Of a stretch of DNA of 64,000 nucleotides, positions 8,077 to 17,624 are shown one piece after another. The position numbers and the translations under genes are program-made. Source of the DNA: JAVJST01 sp965229715 (lineage in GTDB: Bacteria; Pseudomonadota; Alphaproteobacteria; Rhodospirillales; Casp-alpha2); contig CBDDJL010000002.1 of the NCBI GenBank assembly GCA_965229715.1, positions 2,170,001-2,234,000 on the forward strand. The letters run 5' to 3'. Position 1 is the first letter of the stretch, and the number at the start of each line of letters is the position of its first letter. Below the pieces are notes generated by a model. It did not search any database. It saw only the letters and a list, made by a program, of their open reading frames with translations, and was not told the DNA's origin.

Positions 8077-9546
8077 TCATCGCCCGACGAGTGCGCCTGC
8101 AGCGTGCGACGCGCTGTCGAGAAGTGGCGCCGGATAGAGGATGAACACGACCATCAGAAGCGCCGTTGCGGCAATGATCATGACCAGCGTTCTCGGGATC
8201 GGGCTGTCAAAATTATCCACGGGCTCGTCGAAATAAGCGATCTTGATAATGCGCAGATAATAGAACGCGCCGACGACGCTGGTGACCACACCGATGACGG
8301 CGAGCGTATAGAGTTGGGCGTCGACGGCAGCGAGAAAGATGTAAAGTTTGCCGAAGAATCCGGCAAGTGGCGGAATGCCGGCCATCGAGAACATGAAAAT
8401 GGCGATCGCCAGGGCGAGCATCGGCCGCGACTTCGAAATACCGGCGAGGTCGGAAATTTGCTCGACCATGGTGTCGCCCCTGCGCATGCAAAGGATGCAG
8501 GCGAAGGTGCCGACGTTCATGAACAGGTAGATCGCCATGTAGATCAGAATGCCGCGGACGCCGGCTTCGTCGCCGACCGCGAGGCCGATCAGCGCATAAC
8601 CGACGTGGCCGATCGAACTGTAGGCCATCAGACGCTTGATGTTGGTCTGATTGATCGCCGCCAGCGCACCAAGCACCATCGAGGCGATGGAGACGAAGAC
8701 GATGATCTGCTGCCACTGTACGACGAGGCCGCCGAACGGCTCCATCATGACGCGAAGGAACAGCATGATCGCGGCGATTTTCGGCGCGACCGCGAAGAAT
8801 GCAGTGACCGGCGTCGGGGCGCCCTCGTAAACGTCCGGCGTCCACATGTGGAACGGCACGGCGGAGACCTTGAAGGCGAGTCCCGCGATCAGGAACACGA
8901 GGCCGACGACAACGCCAGTCGACGCGTCGCCGGACGCAAACATGCCGGCCAGCGCGTCGAAGCTGGTGGTGCCGGTGAAGCCGTAAATCAGCGAACTGCC
9001 GTACAGCAGCATGCCCGATGCCAGGGCGCCGAGAACGAAGTATTTGAGGCCGGCTTCGGTCGAGCGCTGTTCGTCACGGCGGAATGCGGCGATGACATAG
9101 AGCGAGAGGCTCTGCATTTCGAGGCCGAGGTAGAGCGAGATGAGATCGTTTGCCGATACCATCATCATCATGCCGAGTGATGCGAACACGATCAGTACGC
9201 CGTATTCGAAACGCGCCATGTCGTTGAGCTCGAGATAGGGCTTGGAAATGGCGAGTGTCAGCGCGGCCGCGATCAGAATCAGGATCTTGGCGAAGACCGC
9301 AAAGGCATCGGTTACGAAAAGAGATCCGAATGTCACCATCCGCTCGCCCGACACCGTGGTCACCAACAAACCGGCGAGAACTAGGGTCACGATGCTGAGC
9401 AGCCAGATCTGGGCGTTGACCTTGCCGGCCGTTTCGTTGCTGTCGGCGCGCTGGAACACACCCAGCATGAGGAGTCCCATGATGGCGATCGCCAGGAAGA
9501 TTTCCGGTGTCGCCGGCGCGAGATTGGGGATCATCGTCGTATCCAT
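8077..9546 (-). CDS. nuoN: NADH-quinone oxidoreductase subunit N
   Basis: One of three antiporter-like proton-channel subunits in the membrane arm of complex I. The 489 residues form about 14 hydrophobic helices. The conserved Glu of helix 5 is in LYLGLEMQSLSLYVIAAF. The Lys-bearing channel helices include AGLAFKVSAVPFHMWTPDVY and NIKRLMAYSSIGHVGYALIG. An ATG four codons downstream (MIPNLAPATPEIF) is an alternative start. It is the last nuo gene, 16 bases after nuoM and 12 before birA. Confidence 0.97.
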   Translation of the reverse strand: MDTTMIPNLAPATPEIFLAIAIMGLLMLGVFQRADSNETAGKVNAQIWLLSIVTLVLAGLLVTTVSGERMVTFGSLFVTDAFAVFAKILILIAAALTLAISKPYLELNDMARFEYGVLIVFASLGMMMMVSANDLISLYLGLEMQSLSLYVIAAFRRDEQRSTEAGLKYFVLGALASGMLLYGSSLIYGFTGTTSFDALAGMFASGDASTGVVVGLVFLIAGLAFKVSAVPFHMWTPDVYEGAPTPVTAFFAVAPKIAAIMLFLRVMMEPFGGLVVQWQQIIVFVSIASMVLGALAAINQTNIKRLMAYSSIGHVGYALIGLAVGDEAGVRGILIYMAIYLFMNVGTFACILCMRRGDTMVEQISDLAGISKSRPMLALAIAIFMFSMAGIPPLAGFFGKLYIFLAAVDAQLYTLAVIGVVTSVVGAFYYLRIIKIAYFDEPVDNFDSPIPRTLVMIIAATALLMVVFILYPAPLLDSASHAAGALVGR

Positions 9547-9562
9547 ATTCTCGTCCCCTCCC

Positions 9563-11080
9563 TTACTGTGCCGCCGTCATGGCGAGGCTCTCGCTGGCAA
9601 CGCGTGCGGCCTCGACCTGGTCGAGCAGATTGGTTACGGAGACGTGCATGAAATCGAGAAACGTCGGCGGGTAGATGCCCATCCAGAGCGTCAGGATGAC
9701 GAGCGGCGCGAACACGAGCACCTCGCGCGGCGACATGTCCTTGATCGCCTTCAGGTGGTCCTGGGTCAACGTGCCGAAAATGACCCGGCGATAGAGATAG
9801 AGCATGTAGGCCGCGCCGAGGATGACGCCGAGCGCGGCGAACGCGGCAACCCAGGTGTTGGCCTTGAAGGCGCCGACAAGCACCAGGAACTCGCCGACGA
9901 ACCCGCCGGTCCCGGGCAATCCGACCGATGCCAGCATGAACAGCATGAAGGTCAGCGCGTAAACCGGCATGCGTTCGACGAGACCGCCATACATGGAAAT
10001 CTCGCGGCTGTGTATGCGGTCGTAGACCACGCCGACGATGAGGAAGAGCGCAGCAGAGACAATGCCGTGGCTCAGCATCTGGTAGATTGCGCCTTCGACG
10101 CCCTGCACGGTCAGGGTGAACGTGCCGATGGTCACGAAGCCCATATGAGCGACCGACGAATAGGCGATCAGTTTCTTCATGTCCTGTTGCGCAAGCGCGA
10201 CCAGCGACGTGTAGATCACGGCGACGATGCTGAGCGTGTAGATCAGCGGCGTGAACATGAATGTGGCTTCCGGGAACATCGGCAGCGAGAAACGCAGGAA
10301 GCCGTAACCGCCGAACTTCAGCAATACGCCGGCCAGAATGACGGAACCGGCCGTCGGCGCCTCGACGTGGGCGTCGGGAAGCCAGGTATGAACCGGCCAC
10401 ATCGGCACCTTGACGGCAAACGATGCGAAGAACGCGAGCCACAGCCACGGTTGCATGGCTGACGGGAAACCGTGGTTCAACAGCGTCGGGATGTCGGTTG
10501 TGCCCGCATCGACATACATCGCGATCAGCGCGACCAGCATGAGCACCGAGCCAAGAAGGGTGTAAAGGAACAGCTTGAACGCGGCGTAGACCCGGCGCGG
10601 ACCACCCCAGACGCCGATGATCAGGAACATCGGCACCAGTACGGCTTCGAAGAAGATGTAGAAGATCACCATGTCGAGGGCCGAGAACATGCCGACCATC
10701 ATTGTTTCGAGGATCAGGAACGAGATCATGTATTCCTTGACCCGGTCCTTGATCGTCGTCCAGCTGGCGAGAATACAGAGCGGCGTCAGCAGCGTCGTCA
10801 GCAGCACGAACAGCACCGAGATGCCGTCGACGCCGAGATGATACGCAATGCCGAACGCGGGCATCCACTCGCGACGTTCGACGAACTGGAAATCCGCGGT
10901 CGTCGTATCGAAGCCGAACCACAGATAAAGCGACAACAGGAATGCGGTCACCGACGTCAGCATCGCGACGTTACGGGCGTTGCGTTGCACGACCTCGGCC
11001 TCGCCGCGGATCAGAAGAATGAACCCGGCGCCCGCGAGCGGAATCAGAATCAGGAGCGACAGGATGGGGAATGAACTCAT
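9563..11080 (-). CDS. nuoM: NADH-quinone oxidoreductase subunit M
   Basis: Second antiporter-like proton-pumping subunit of complex I, 505 residues of multi-spanning membrane protein. The key Glu of helix 5 lies in FYIFFEAVLVPMFLIIGVWG. The channel Lys residues lie in FFASFAVKVPMWPVHTWLPD and MKKLIAYSSVAHMGFVTIG. The C terminus ends in a short amphipathic stretch (LDQVEAARVASESLAMTAAQ). It is 12 bases downstream of nuoL and 16 upstream of nuoN, the order seen in most bacteria. Confidence 0.97.
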   Translation of the reverse strand: MSSFPILSLLILIPLAGAGFILLIRGEAEVVQRNARNVAMLTSVTAFLLSLYLWFGFDTTTADFQFVERREWMPAFGIAYHLGVDGISVLFVLLTTLLTPLCILASWTTIKDRVKEYMISFLILETMMVGMFSALDMVIFYIFFEAVLVPMFLIIGVWGGPRRVYAAFKLFLYTLLGSVLMLVALIAMYVDAGTTDIPTLLNHGFPSAMQPWLWLAFFASFAVKVPMWPVHTWLPDAHVEAPTAGSVILAGVLLKFGGYGFLRFSLPMFPEATFMFTPLIYTLSIVAVIYTSLVALAQQDMKKLIAYSSVAHMGFVTIGTFTLTVQGVEGAIYQMLSHGIVSAALFLIVGVVYDRIHSREISMYGGLVERMPVYALTFMLFMLASVGLPGTGGFVGEFLVLVGAFKANTWVAAFAALGVILGAAYMLYLYRRVIFGTLTQDHLKAIKDMSPREVLVFAPLVILTLWMGIYPPTFLDFMHVSVTNLLDQVEAARVASESLAMTAAQ

Positions 11081-11092
11081 GATGCGATGCCC

Positions 11093-13051
11093 CTAGCCCG
11101 CCACCAGCAGGTACCAGCTGACCAGCAGAACGACGCCGACCAGCATGGCGAATGCGTAATGATAGAGATAACCGCTCTGCAGGGCGGCAACCCTGCGCGC
11201 CATGACGCGAACTGCCGACGAAATGCCGTCCGGGCCGAGTCCGTCGATCAGGGTGCCGTCTCCGACCTTCCAGAGACGGTTGCCGAGGTAGAAACAGGGC
11301 CGGACGAAAATGCGGTCGTAAAGCTCGTCGAAGTACCACTTGTTGAGCAGGAACTGATAGACGCCCTGATACTTCCCGGCGATCAAACCCGGAATGTCCG
11401 TACGTTTGATGTAAAACAGATACGCTAGACCGATACCGAGCACGCCAACAATGAGCGGCGAATACTTGACCAGCCAGTGAACGTTTTGGGCGTTCTCGAG
11501 CGCATCATGTCCCGGCAGAATGAGGATCGAATTGCCCCAGAACTCTGAAGTTTGGTCGCCAACGAACAGGCTGTAACCAGCCCAGCCGGCCAGTACCGCG
11601 CCGGTCGCCAGCACCATCAACGGCAGAATCATCACCTTGGGGCTCTCGTGGACGTGCGCCATGACTTTTTCGTCTGCTCTCGGCGTACCGTGGAAGGTCA
11701 TGAACAGCAGGCGCCAGGAATAGAACGCGGTCAGGAATGCGGCCGTAAGACCGAGCCAGAACGCGTACTTTCCGACCCCTGTCTCCGCGGCCCACGCGGC
11801 TTCGAGCACGATGTCCTTGGAGAAGTACCCGGCGAACGGCGGCACGCCCGCGAGCGCCAGCGAGCCGATCCACATGAGCACGTAGGTGACCGGGATCATC
11901 TTCCAGATACCGCCCATCTTGCGCATGTCCTGCTCGTCGGACATGGCGTGAATCACGGAACCGGCGCCGAGGAACAGCAACGCCTTGAAGAACGCATGGG
12001 TCATCAGGTGGAAAATTGCGGCAGAGTAGGCCGACACACCGCAGGCGAACAGCATGTAGCCGAGCTGAGAGCATGTCGAATAGGCAATGACCCGTTTGAT
12101 GTCGTTCTGGCAGCAGCCGACGGTGGCCGCGAAAATTGCCGTCGAGGCGCCGACGATCGTTACAACGGTGAGCGCGAACTCGGAGTATTCGAAGATCGGC
12201 GATAGGCGCGCGACCATGAAAATACCCGCCGTCACCATGGTCGCGGCATGGATCAGGGCGGAAACCGGCGTCGGGCCTTCCATGGCGTCCGGCAACCACG
12301 TATGCAGGCCGAGTTGCGCGGATTTGCCCATGGCGCCAACGAACAGCAGCAGGCACGCCAGCGTCAGTGCATGAAACTCGCCGCCGAAGGCGACAATGAC
12401 GTCGTCGACCTTGGTCGGCGCGGTCGCGAAGATGGTGTCCAGGTGAACCGTTTCGAAGATGACGTAGATGGCGAAAATACCAAGCGCAAAGCCGAAATCG
12501 CCGACCCGGTTGACCACGAAGGCCTTGATCGCAGCGGCATTGGCCGACGGTCGCTGATACCAGAAGCCGATCAGAAGATAGGATGCGAGACCGACGCCTT
12601 CCCAGCCGAAGAACAACTGCACCAGATTATCGGCGGTGATCAGCATCAGCATGAAGAAAGTGAAGAGGCTGAGATACGCCATAAACCGAGGCACGTGGCC
12701 GTCGTGGTGCATGTAACCGATGGAATAGATGTGCACCATGGTCGAGACCACGGTAACGACGATCATCATGACGGCGGTCAGCGTGTCGACCTTGAGTGCC
12801 CAAGAGACCTCAAGCGTACCGGAATCGATCCACGTCAGCAGCTCCACGGTTTGCGGATTTCCGCCGAGCGCGACATCGAAGAACACGACGATAGCCGCCA
12901 GCATCGATAGCACCATGGCGCCGCACGTGATCCATTGCGACATTTGGTCGATCGCGTGCGAGCGCTCATGCTTCTGGCCGTGACGGTAGAACGCCAGAAT
13001 GCCGGCAAGTATCGAGCCGATGAGCGGCAGGAAGACGACGGAATTAATCAT
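11093..13051 (-). CDS. nuoL: NADH-quinone oxidoreductase subunit L
   Basis: Distal antiporter-like subunit of complex I, carrying the long lateral helix that ties the membrane arm together. At 652 residues it has the extra C-terminal length expected. Diagnostic segments are QLFFGWEGVGLASYLLIG (channel Glu), LGLHTWLPDAMEGPTPVSAL and IKRVIAYSTCSQLGYMLFA. The lateral-helix region lies near residues 525-590, before a last membrane span (LLVSWYLLVAG). The gene is seven bases after nuoK. Confidence 0.97.
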   Translation of the reverse strand: MINSVVFLPLIGSILAGILAFYRHGQKHERSHAIDQMSQWITCGAMVLSMLAAIVVFFDVALGGNPQTVELLTWIDSGTLEVSWALKVDTLTAVMMIVVTVVSTMVHIYSIGYMHHDGHVPRFMAYLSLFTFFMLMLITADNLVQLFFGWEGVGLASYLLIGFWYQRPSANAAAIKAFVVNRVGDFGFALGIFAIYVIFETVHLDTIFATAPTKVDDVIVAFGGEFHALTLACLLLFVGAMGKSAQLGLHTWLPDAMEGPTPVSALIHAATMVTAGIFMVARLSPIFEYSEFALTVVTIVGASTAIFAATVGCCQNDIKRVIAYSTCSQLGYMLFACGVSAYSAAIFHLMTHAFFKALLFLGAGSVIHAMSDEQDMRKMGGIWKMIPVTYVLMWIGSLALAGVPPFAGYFSKDIVLEAAWAAETGVGKYAFWLGLTAAFLTAFYSWRLLFMTFHGTPRADEKVMAHVHESPKVMILPLMVLATGAVLAGWAGYSLFVGDQTSEFWGNSILILPGHDALENAQNVHWLVKYSPLIVGVLGIGLAYLFYIKRTDIPGLIAGKYQGVYQFLLNKWYFDELYDRIFVRPCFYLGNRLWKVGDGTLIDGLGPDGISSAVRVMARRVAALQSGYLYHYAFAMLVGVVLLVSWYLLVAG

Positions 13052-13058
13052 GCCCGGC

Positions 13059-13370
13059 TCAGCCCTTCATCATGTTGATGTCTTCGACGGCAATCGAGCC
13101 GCGGTTGCGGAAATAAACCACCAGAATGGCGAGACCGACAGCAGCCTCGGCAGCCGCGACGGTGAGCACGAAGATAGCGAACACCTGACCGACGAGATCG
13201 CCGAGCGCCGAGGAGAACGCCACCAGATTGATGTTGACGGCGAGCAGCATGAGTTCGATCGACATCAGGATGATGATGACGTTCTTGCGGTTCAGGAACA
13301 CGCCGAAGATACCGAGCGAGAACAGGATCGCGGCGACGGTGAGGTAATGGGCGAGGCCGATTTCGAACAT
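13059..13370 (-). CDS. nuoK: NADH-quinone oxidoreductase subunit K
   Basis: Small three-helix membrane subunit of complex I (103 residues, usual about 100). Two conserved membrane Glu residues belong to the proton path: the first in ILMSIELMLLAVNINLVAFS, the second in VAAAEAAVGLAILVVYFRN. Its first base is the last base of the nuoJ stop, so the two are translationally coupled. nuoL follows after seven bases. Confidence 0.96.
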   Translation of the reverse strand: MFEIGLAHYLTVAAILFSLGIFGVFLNRKNVIIILMSIELMLLAVNINLVAFSSALGDLVGQVFAIFVLTVAAAEAAVGLAILVVYFRNRGSIAVEDINMMKG

Positions 13371-13975
13371 CAGATACCCCTCCCCGTCTCGACCTTGCGA
13401 ACTTCGATGGTATCCGACGGGCGGCGCGCGTTCTGGTCGGCAACACGTTGTTTGCGAACGCCCGGACGCGAACGGTGGGTCAGCACGATTGCGCCGATCA
13501 TCGCCACCAGAAGCACCATTCCGGCCGCCTGGAACAGGTAGATGTAGTCGGTATAGAGAATACGGCCCAATGCGTGGGTATTGGTTACGTCATGCGGTGT
13601 GCCGGCAGCGCCGATGGCGACCGCTTCAGGCGTCAAGACCCAGCTTCCGAGGACGAAGATCAGCTCGGCAACGAGGATCAAGCCAACCAAAGCACCGATG
13701 GGCAGGTACTGCAAAAAGCCCTGGCGCATCTCGACGAAGTTGATGTCGAGCATCATGACCACGAACATGAACAGCACGGCGACAGCGCCGACGTAGACGA
13801 CGACCAGAATCATCGCCAGGAACTCTGCGCCGAGCAGCACGAAAAGGCCCGCGGAGTTGAAAAACGCAAGGATCAGGAACAGCACGGAATGCACCGGGTT
13901 GCGCGATGAAATGACCATCACGCCCGATGCAATCGCGATGAATGCGAAGAGATAAAACGCCATTCCAGCGATCAT
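13370..13975 (-). CDS. nuoJ: NADH-quinone oxidoreductase subunit J
   Basis: Five-helix membrane subunit of complex I near the quinone-site/membrane-arm hinge. Recognised by SSRNPVHSVLFLILAFFNSA, the segment with the conserved pi-bulge helix (VVVYVGAVAVLFMFVVMML) and the C-terminal helix LVAMIGAIVLTHRSR. The soluble tail after about residue 170 (ADQNARRPSDTIEVRKVETG) is longer than the core needs. A 51-base gap separates it from nuoI; it overlaps nuoK by one base. Confidence 0.96.
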   Translation of the reverse strand: MIAGMAFYLFAFIAIASGVMVISSRNPVHSVLFLILAFFNSAGLFVLLGAEFLAMILVVVYVGAVAVLFMFVVMMLDINFVEMRQGFLQYLPIGALVGLILVAELIFVLGSWVLTPEAVAIGAAGTPHDVTNTHALGRILYTDYIYLFQAAGMVLLVAMIGAIVLTHRSRPGVRKQRVADQNARRPSDTIEVRKVETGRGI

Positions 13976-14026
13976 CGCCGCGCCCCCGTATCAATCATGT
14001 GTCCCCTCGTCGTCATGCCGTCTCTC

Positions 14027-14515
14027 TTACCGGTAAGGTGCGTCAGCCTGCAGGCGCTGGGCAATCTCGGTCTCCCAGCGGTCGCCATTGGCAAGCAGCT
14101 TGTCTTTGTCGTAGAGCAGTTCCTCGCGGGTCTCCGTCGCATACTCGAAATTCGGCCCTTCGACGATGGCGTCAACCGGACAAGCTTCCTGACAGAAACC
14201 ACAGTAGATGCACTTCACCATGTCGATGTCGTAACGAGTCGTGCGCCGGCTGCCGTCGTCGCGGGGCTCGGCTTCGATGGTGATGGCCTGCGCCGGGCAG
14301 ATTGCTTCGCAGAGCTTGCAGGCGATGCAGCGTTCCTCGCCGTTCGGATAACGGCGCAAAGCGTGTTCGCCGCGAAAGCGCGGGCTGATCGGTCCCTTTT
14401 CGTAAGGATAGTTGAGCGTCACCTTGCGCTTGAAGAAATAACGCAGCGTCAGGCTCAGACCCGATACCAGTTCGGAGAGCAGGACAGAGCGGATGCTGCG
14501 GTCGATGAAACTCAT
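14027..14515 (-). CDS. nuoI: NADH-quinone oxidoreductase subunit I (two 4Fe-4S clusters)
   Basis: Peripheral-arm subunit carrying clusters N6a and N6b that pass electrons to NuoB. Two ferredoxin motifs are complete: CIACKLCEAICPAQAI and CIYCGFCQEACPVDAI. The N-terminal amphipathic segment (LSELVSGLSLTLRYFFKRKV) anchors it to the membrane arm. Length 162 residues is standard. nuoH ends 21 bases upstream. Confidence 0.97.
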   Translation of the reverse strand: MSFIDRSIRSVLLSELVSGLSLTLRYFFKRKVTLNYPYEKGPISPRFRGEHALRRYPNGEERCIACKLCEAICPAQAITIEAEPRDDGSRRTTRYDIDMVKCIYCGFCQEACPVDAIVEGPNFEYATETREELLYDKDKLLANGDRWETEIAQRLQADAPYR

Positions 14516-14536
14516 GATCGAACTCCCTTTTGCATC

Positions 14537-15568
14537 CTAACCCACCACCGGCGCCAGATCGAAAGCGACCAGAATGCCGGCGACGATCGCCACGGCGGCC
14601 AGCGAAATCGGCAGGAACACTTTCCAGCCGAGACGCATCAACTGATCGTAGCGATAGCGCGGGAACGTAGCGCGCACCCAAATGAAGATGTAGAGACAAA
14701 ACGCGATCTTGAGCGCCAGCCAGATCGGTCCCGGCAGCCAGTTGAACGGCGCGATGTCGAACGGCGGCAGCCAGCCGCCCAGGAACAGAACCGACGTCAT
14801 TGCCGACATCAGGATCATGTTCGCGTACTCGCCGAGGAAGAAGAGTGCGAACGTCATCGCGGAATATTCGACGTTGTAGCCGGCGACGAGTTCCGCTTCC
14901 GCTTCCGGCAAATCGAACGGGTGGCGATTGGTTTCGGCCAGGGTCGAGATGAAGAACACGACGGCCATCGGCAGCAACGGGAAGACGAACCAGTTGAACA
15001 TGCCGTAATCGCCCTTCTGGGCGAGCACGATGTCGCTGAGATTGAGCGATCCGACGCACATCAAGACAGTAATGATGACGAAGCCCATGGCGACCTCGTA
15101 GGACACCATTTGGGCGGCGGAACGTAGCGCGCCGAGAAACGCGTACATGGAATTCGACGCCCAGCCGGCCATCAGGATGCCGTAAACGCCGAGCGACGAG
15201 ATCGCGAACAGAAACAGAATGCCGACGTTGATGTCGGCCAGCACCATGCCGGCGTCGAAGGGAATCACGGCCCATGCGATCAGTGCGAGAATGAACGTGA
15301 CGCATGGCGCCAAAACAAACACGCCGCGATTAGCGCCTGCCGGAATGATGGTTTCCTTGAGGAACAGCTTGAGACCGTCGGCGATCGGTTGCAGCAGGCC
15401 AAACGGGCCGACCACGTTGGGACCCTTGCGAAGCTGCATCGCGCCGATGACCTTGCGCTCGGCGTAGGTCAGATAGGCTACCGAGAGCATGACCGGGATC
15501 ACGATCGCGACGATCTTGATGACGATCCAGGCTGTCGGCCAGATATAGGCGTCCCAGAGTTCAGCCAT
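14537..15568 (-). CDS. nuoH: NADH-quinone oxidoreductase subunit H
   Basis: Membrane subunit that forms the quinone chamber with NuoB and NuoD. The conserved cytoplasmic loop rich in acidic residues is ETNRHPFDLPEAEAELVAGY. Other family marks are TYAERKVIGAMQLRKGPNVV near residue 30 and FIWVRATFPRYRYDQLMRLG near residue 300. The start MAELWDAYIWP is chosen because its ATG sits in an eight-base overlap with the nuoG stop (ATGGCTGA). A frame start 14 codons earlier lies wholly inside nuoG. Length is 343 residues. Confidence 0.96.
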   Translation of the reverse strand: MAELWDAYIWPTAWIVIKIVAIVIPVMLSVAYLTYAERKVIGAMQLRKGPNVVGPFGLLQPIADGLKLFLKETIIPAGANRGVFVLAPCVTFILALIAWAVIPFDAGMVLADINVGILFLFAISSLGVYGILMAGWASNSMYAFLGALRSAAQMVSYEVAMGFVIITVLMCVGSLNLSDIVLAQKGDYGMFNWFVFPLLPMAVVFFISTLAETNRHPFDLPEAEAELVAGYNVEYSAMTFALFFLGEYANMILMSAMTSVLFLGGWLPPFDIAPFNWLPGPIWLALKIAFCLYIFIWVRATFPRYRYDQLMRLGWKVFLPISLAAVAIVAGILVAFDLAPVVG

Positions 15569-17621
15569 CTGTTCCCGTCCTCTCCGCTTCGGCGCCGAGG
15601 GTTTCGGCACACTTCAGCATGGTTTCGGAGGCGCGGCTGATCGGATCGGCCATATAGTAGTTATCGATCGGCGAGACGAACGGCGCTGCGGTTACGGCGC
15701 CGGCTTTGCCGAAATCTGCCCAGGTCGCCGGCTGCAGGACGCCGAGCGTAGCGAACACCGGGTTCGCTTCGGCGATACGGGCGTGAAGTTGATCGGCGGA
15801 GTCGTAGGGCAACGTGTGACCCAGTGCGTCAGACAGTGCGCGTACGATGGTCCAGTCCTCGCGCGCATCGCCCGGCGGGAACACCGCGCGTCGGGTCATT
15901 TGGACGCGACCTTCGGTGTTGACGTACGTCGCGGCCTTCTCGGTATAGGCGGCGCCGGGCAGCACGACGTCGGCGCGGTGGGCGCCGGCATCGCCGTGAT
16001 GTCCCTGATAGACGACAAAGGCGCTTCCCAGACGCGCCATGTCGATTTCGTCGGCGCCGAGCAGAAACACGGCGTCGATGCTGCCGTCCGCCGCACCGGA
16101 GAGAATGGCGTCCGTGCTGCGTCCGCCCTCGCCCGGCACGAAGCCGATGTCGAGTCCGCCGACTCGTGCTGCGGCCGTGTGCAGAACGTTGAAACCGTTC
16201 CAGTCATCGGACACCATGCCGTAAGTCTCTGCGATCTTGCGGGCCAGCGCATGTACGGCGGCGCCGTCTTCGCGGGCCAGCGCGCCGGCGCCGAGAATGA
16301 GCATCGGCCGCTCGGCGTTGCGCAGGACTTCGGCGAATGCGCCCTCTCCGTTGGCCAGTGCCTCAAGGCTGTCCGGCCCGGCGCCGATGTAGTCGTAAGG
16401 ATATGTCAAATCGGTTTGTGGGCCGACAACGCCAATCGAATACGGGCTGGCGAGGAAACGTTTGCGGATACGGGCGTTCAGTACGGGACTTTCCTTGCGT
16501 GGATCCGATCCGACGATCAGTAGTGCATCCGACTCCTCGATTGCGGCGATCCCGGAATTGAAGATGTAGCCGGCGCGCGCCGATGCATCGATCTGCGCGC
16601 CGTCCTGTCGACAGTCGATGTTCGTTGAACCGAGCGCCGCCATCAGATCCTTGAGGGCCGCCATGGCCTCAACATCGGCCTGATCGCCGGCAATCGCCGC
16701 GATTTTCGATCCGTCGACGCCTTTCAGGCGATTGGCGATGGCCTCAAAGGCTTCCTGCCATGACGCCTGCTCGAGCTTGCCTGAGCGGCGCACATAGGGT
16801 CGGTCGAGACGGCGGCGACGTAGGCCGTCGCAGGCGAAACGGCTGCGGTCACCGAGCCATTCCTCGTTCACGTCCTCGTTCAGGCGCGGCATGACACGCA
16901 TGACTTCCGGGCCGCGTGAATCGACGCGCACGGCGGCGCCGAGCGCGTCCATAACGTCGATCGATTCGGTTTTCTTCAGTTCCCACGAGCGCGCGTTGTA
17001 AGCGTAGGGCTGACTGGTCAACGCCCCGACCGGGCAAAGGTCGATCAGGTTGCCGGATAGCTCTGACGTTAGAGCTTTTTCGACATAGGTGCCGACTTCC
17101 ATGTTCTCGCCCCGACCCGTGGCGCCCAGCTCGGGCACGCCGGCGACTTCGGTGGCGAAGCGAATGCATCGCGTGCAGTGAATGCAACGGGTCATGATCG
17201 TCTTGATCAGCGGGCCCATGTACTTGTCCTTAACCGCGCGCTTGTTCTCATGATAGCGGCTGCGGTCGGTGCCATAGGCCATGGCCTGGTCCTGCAAGTC
17301 GCACTCGCCACCCTGATCGCAAATCGGGCAGTCGAGCGGATGATTGATCAGCAGGAACTCCATCACGCCTTTGCGCATCTTTTGCACCTCGGGCGTGTCG
17401 GTATAGACGACCATGCCGTCGGCGACCGGCATCGCACAGGAGGCGACCGGTTTCGGAGACCGCTCCATGGCAACCAGGCACATACGGCAGTTGCCGGCAA
17501 TCGAGAGCCGTTCGTGATAACAGAACCGCGGAATCTCCTTGCCGGCTTCTTCGCAGGCCTGAAGCACCGTGATTCCGGCAGCAACCTCGATTTCCGTCCC
17601 GTCGATGGTGAGCTTCGGCAT
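15561..17621 (-). CDS. nuoG: NADH-quinone oxidoreductase subunit G
   Basis: Largest peripheral-arm subunit, carrying the N1b, N4 and N5 iron-sulfur clusters. The [2Fe-2S] ligands are in CEEAGKEIPRFCYHE and AGNCRMCLVAMER; the N5 His/Cys set is in INHPLDCPICDQGGECDLQ; CIHCTRCIRF starts the N4 set. A molybdopterin-oxidoreductase-like domain fills residues about 220-660. As in other NuoG proteins it is expected to bind no cofactor. At 686 residues it is the compact alphaproteobacterial/mitochondrial form. It lies three bases after nuoF and overlaps nuoH by eight. Confidence 0.97.
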   Translation of the reverse strand: MPKLTIDGTEIEVAAGITVLQACEEAGKEIPRFCYHERLSIAGNCRMCLVAMERSPKPVASCAMPVADGMVVYTDTPEVQKMRKGVMEFLLINHPLDCPICDQGGECDLQDQAMAYGTDRSRYHENKRAVKDKYMGPLIKTIMTRCIHCTRCIRFATEVAGVPELGATGRGENMEVGTYVEKALTSELSGNLIDLCPVGALTSQPYAYNARSWELKKTESIDVMDALGAAVRVDSRGPEVMRVMPRLNEDVNEEWLGDRSRFACDGLRRRRLDRPYVRRSGKLEQASWQEAFEAIANRLKGVDGSKIAAIAGDQADVEAMAALKDLMAALGSTNIDCRQDGAQIDASARAGYIFNSGIAAIEESDALLIVGSDPRKESPVLNARIRKRFLASPYSIGVVGPQTDLTYPYDYIGAGPDSLEALANGEGAFAEVLRNAERPMLILGAGALAREDGAAVHALARKIAETYGMVSDDWNGFNVLHTAAARVGGLDIGFVPGEGGRSTDAILSGAADGSIDAVFLLGADEIDMARLGSAFVVYQGHHGDAGAHRADVVLPGAAYTEKAATYVNTEGRVQMTRRAVFPPGDAREDWTIVRALSDALGHTLPYDSADQLHARIAEANPVFATLGVLQPATWADFGKAGAVTAAPFVSPIDNYYMADPISRASETMLKCAETLGAEAERTGTDG

Positions 17622-17624
17622 GGC

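Noticed and set aside
9531..10922. 463-codon frame overlapping nuoM on the same strand
   Set aside because: Arg/His-rich +1 shadow of nuoM, with no membrane helices or family signature.
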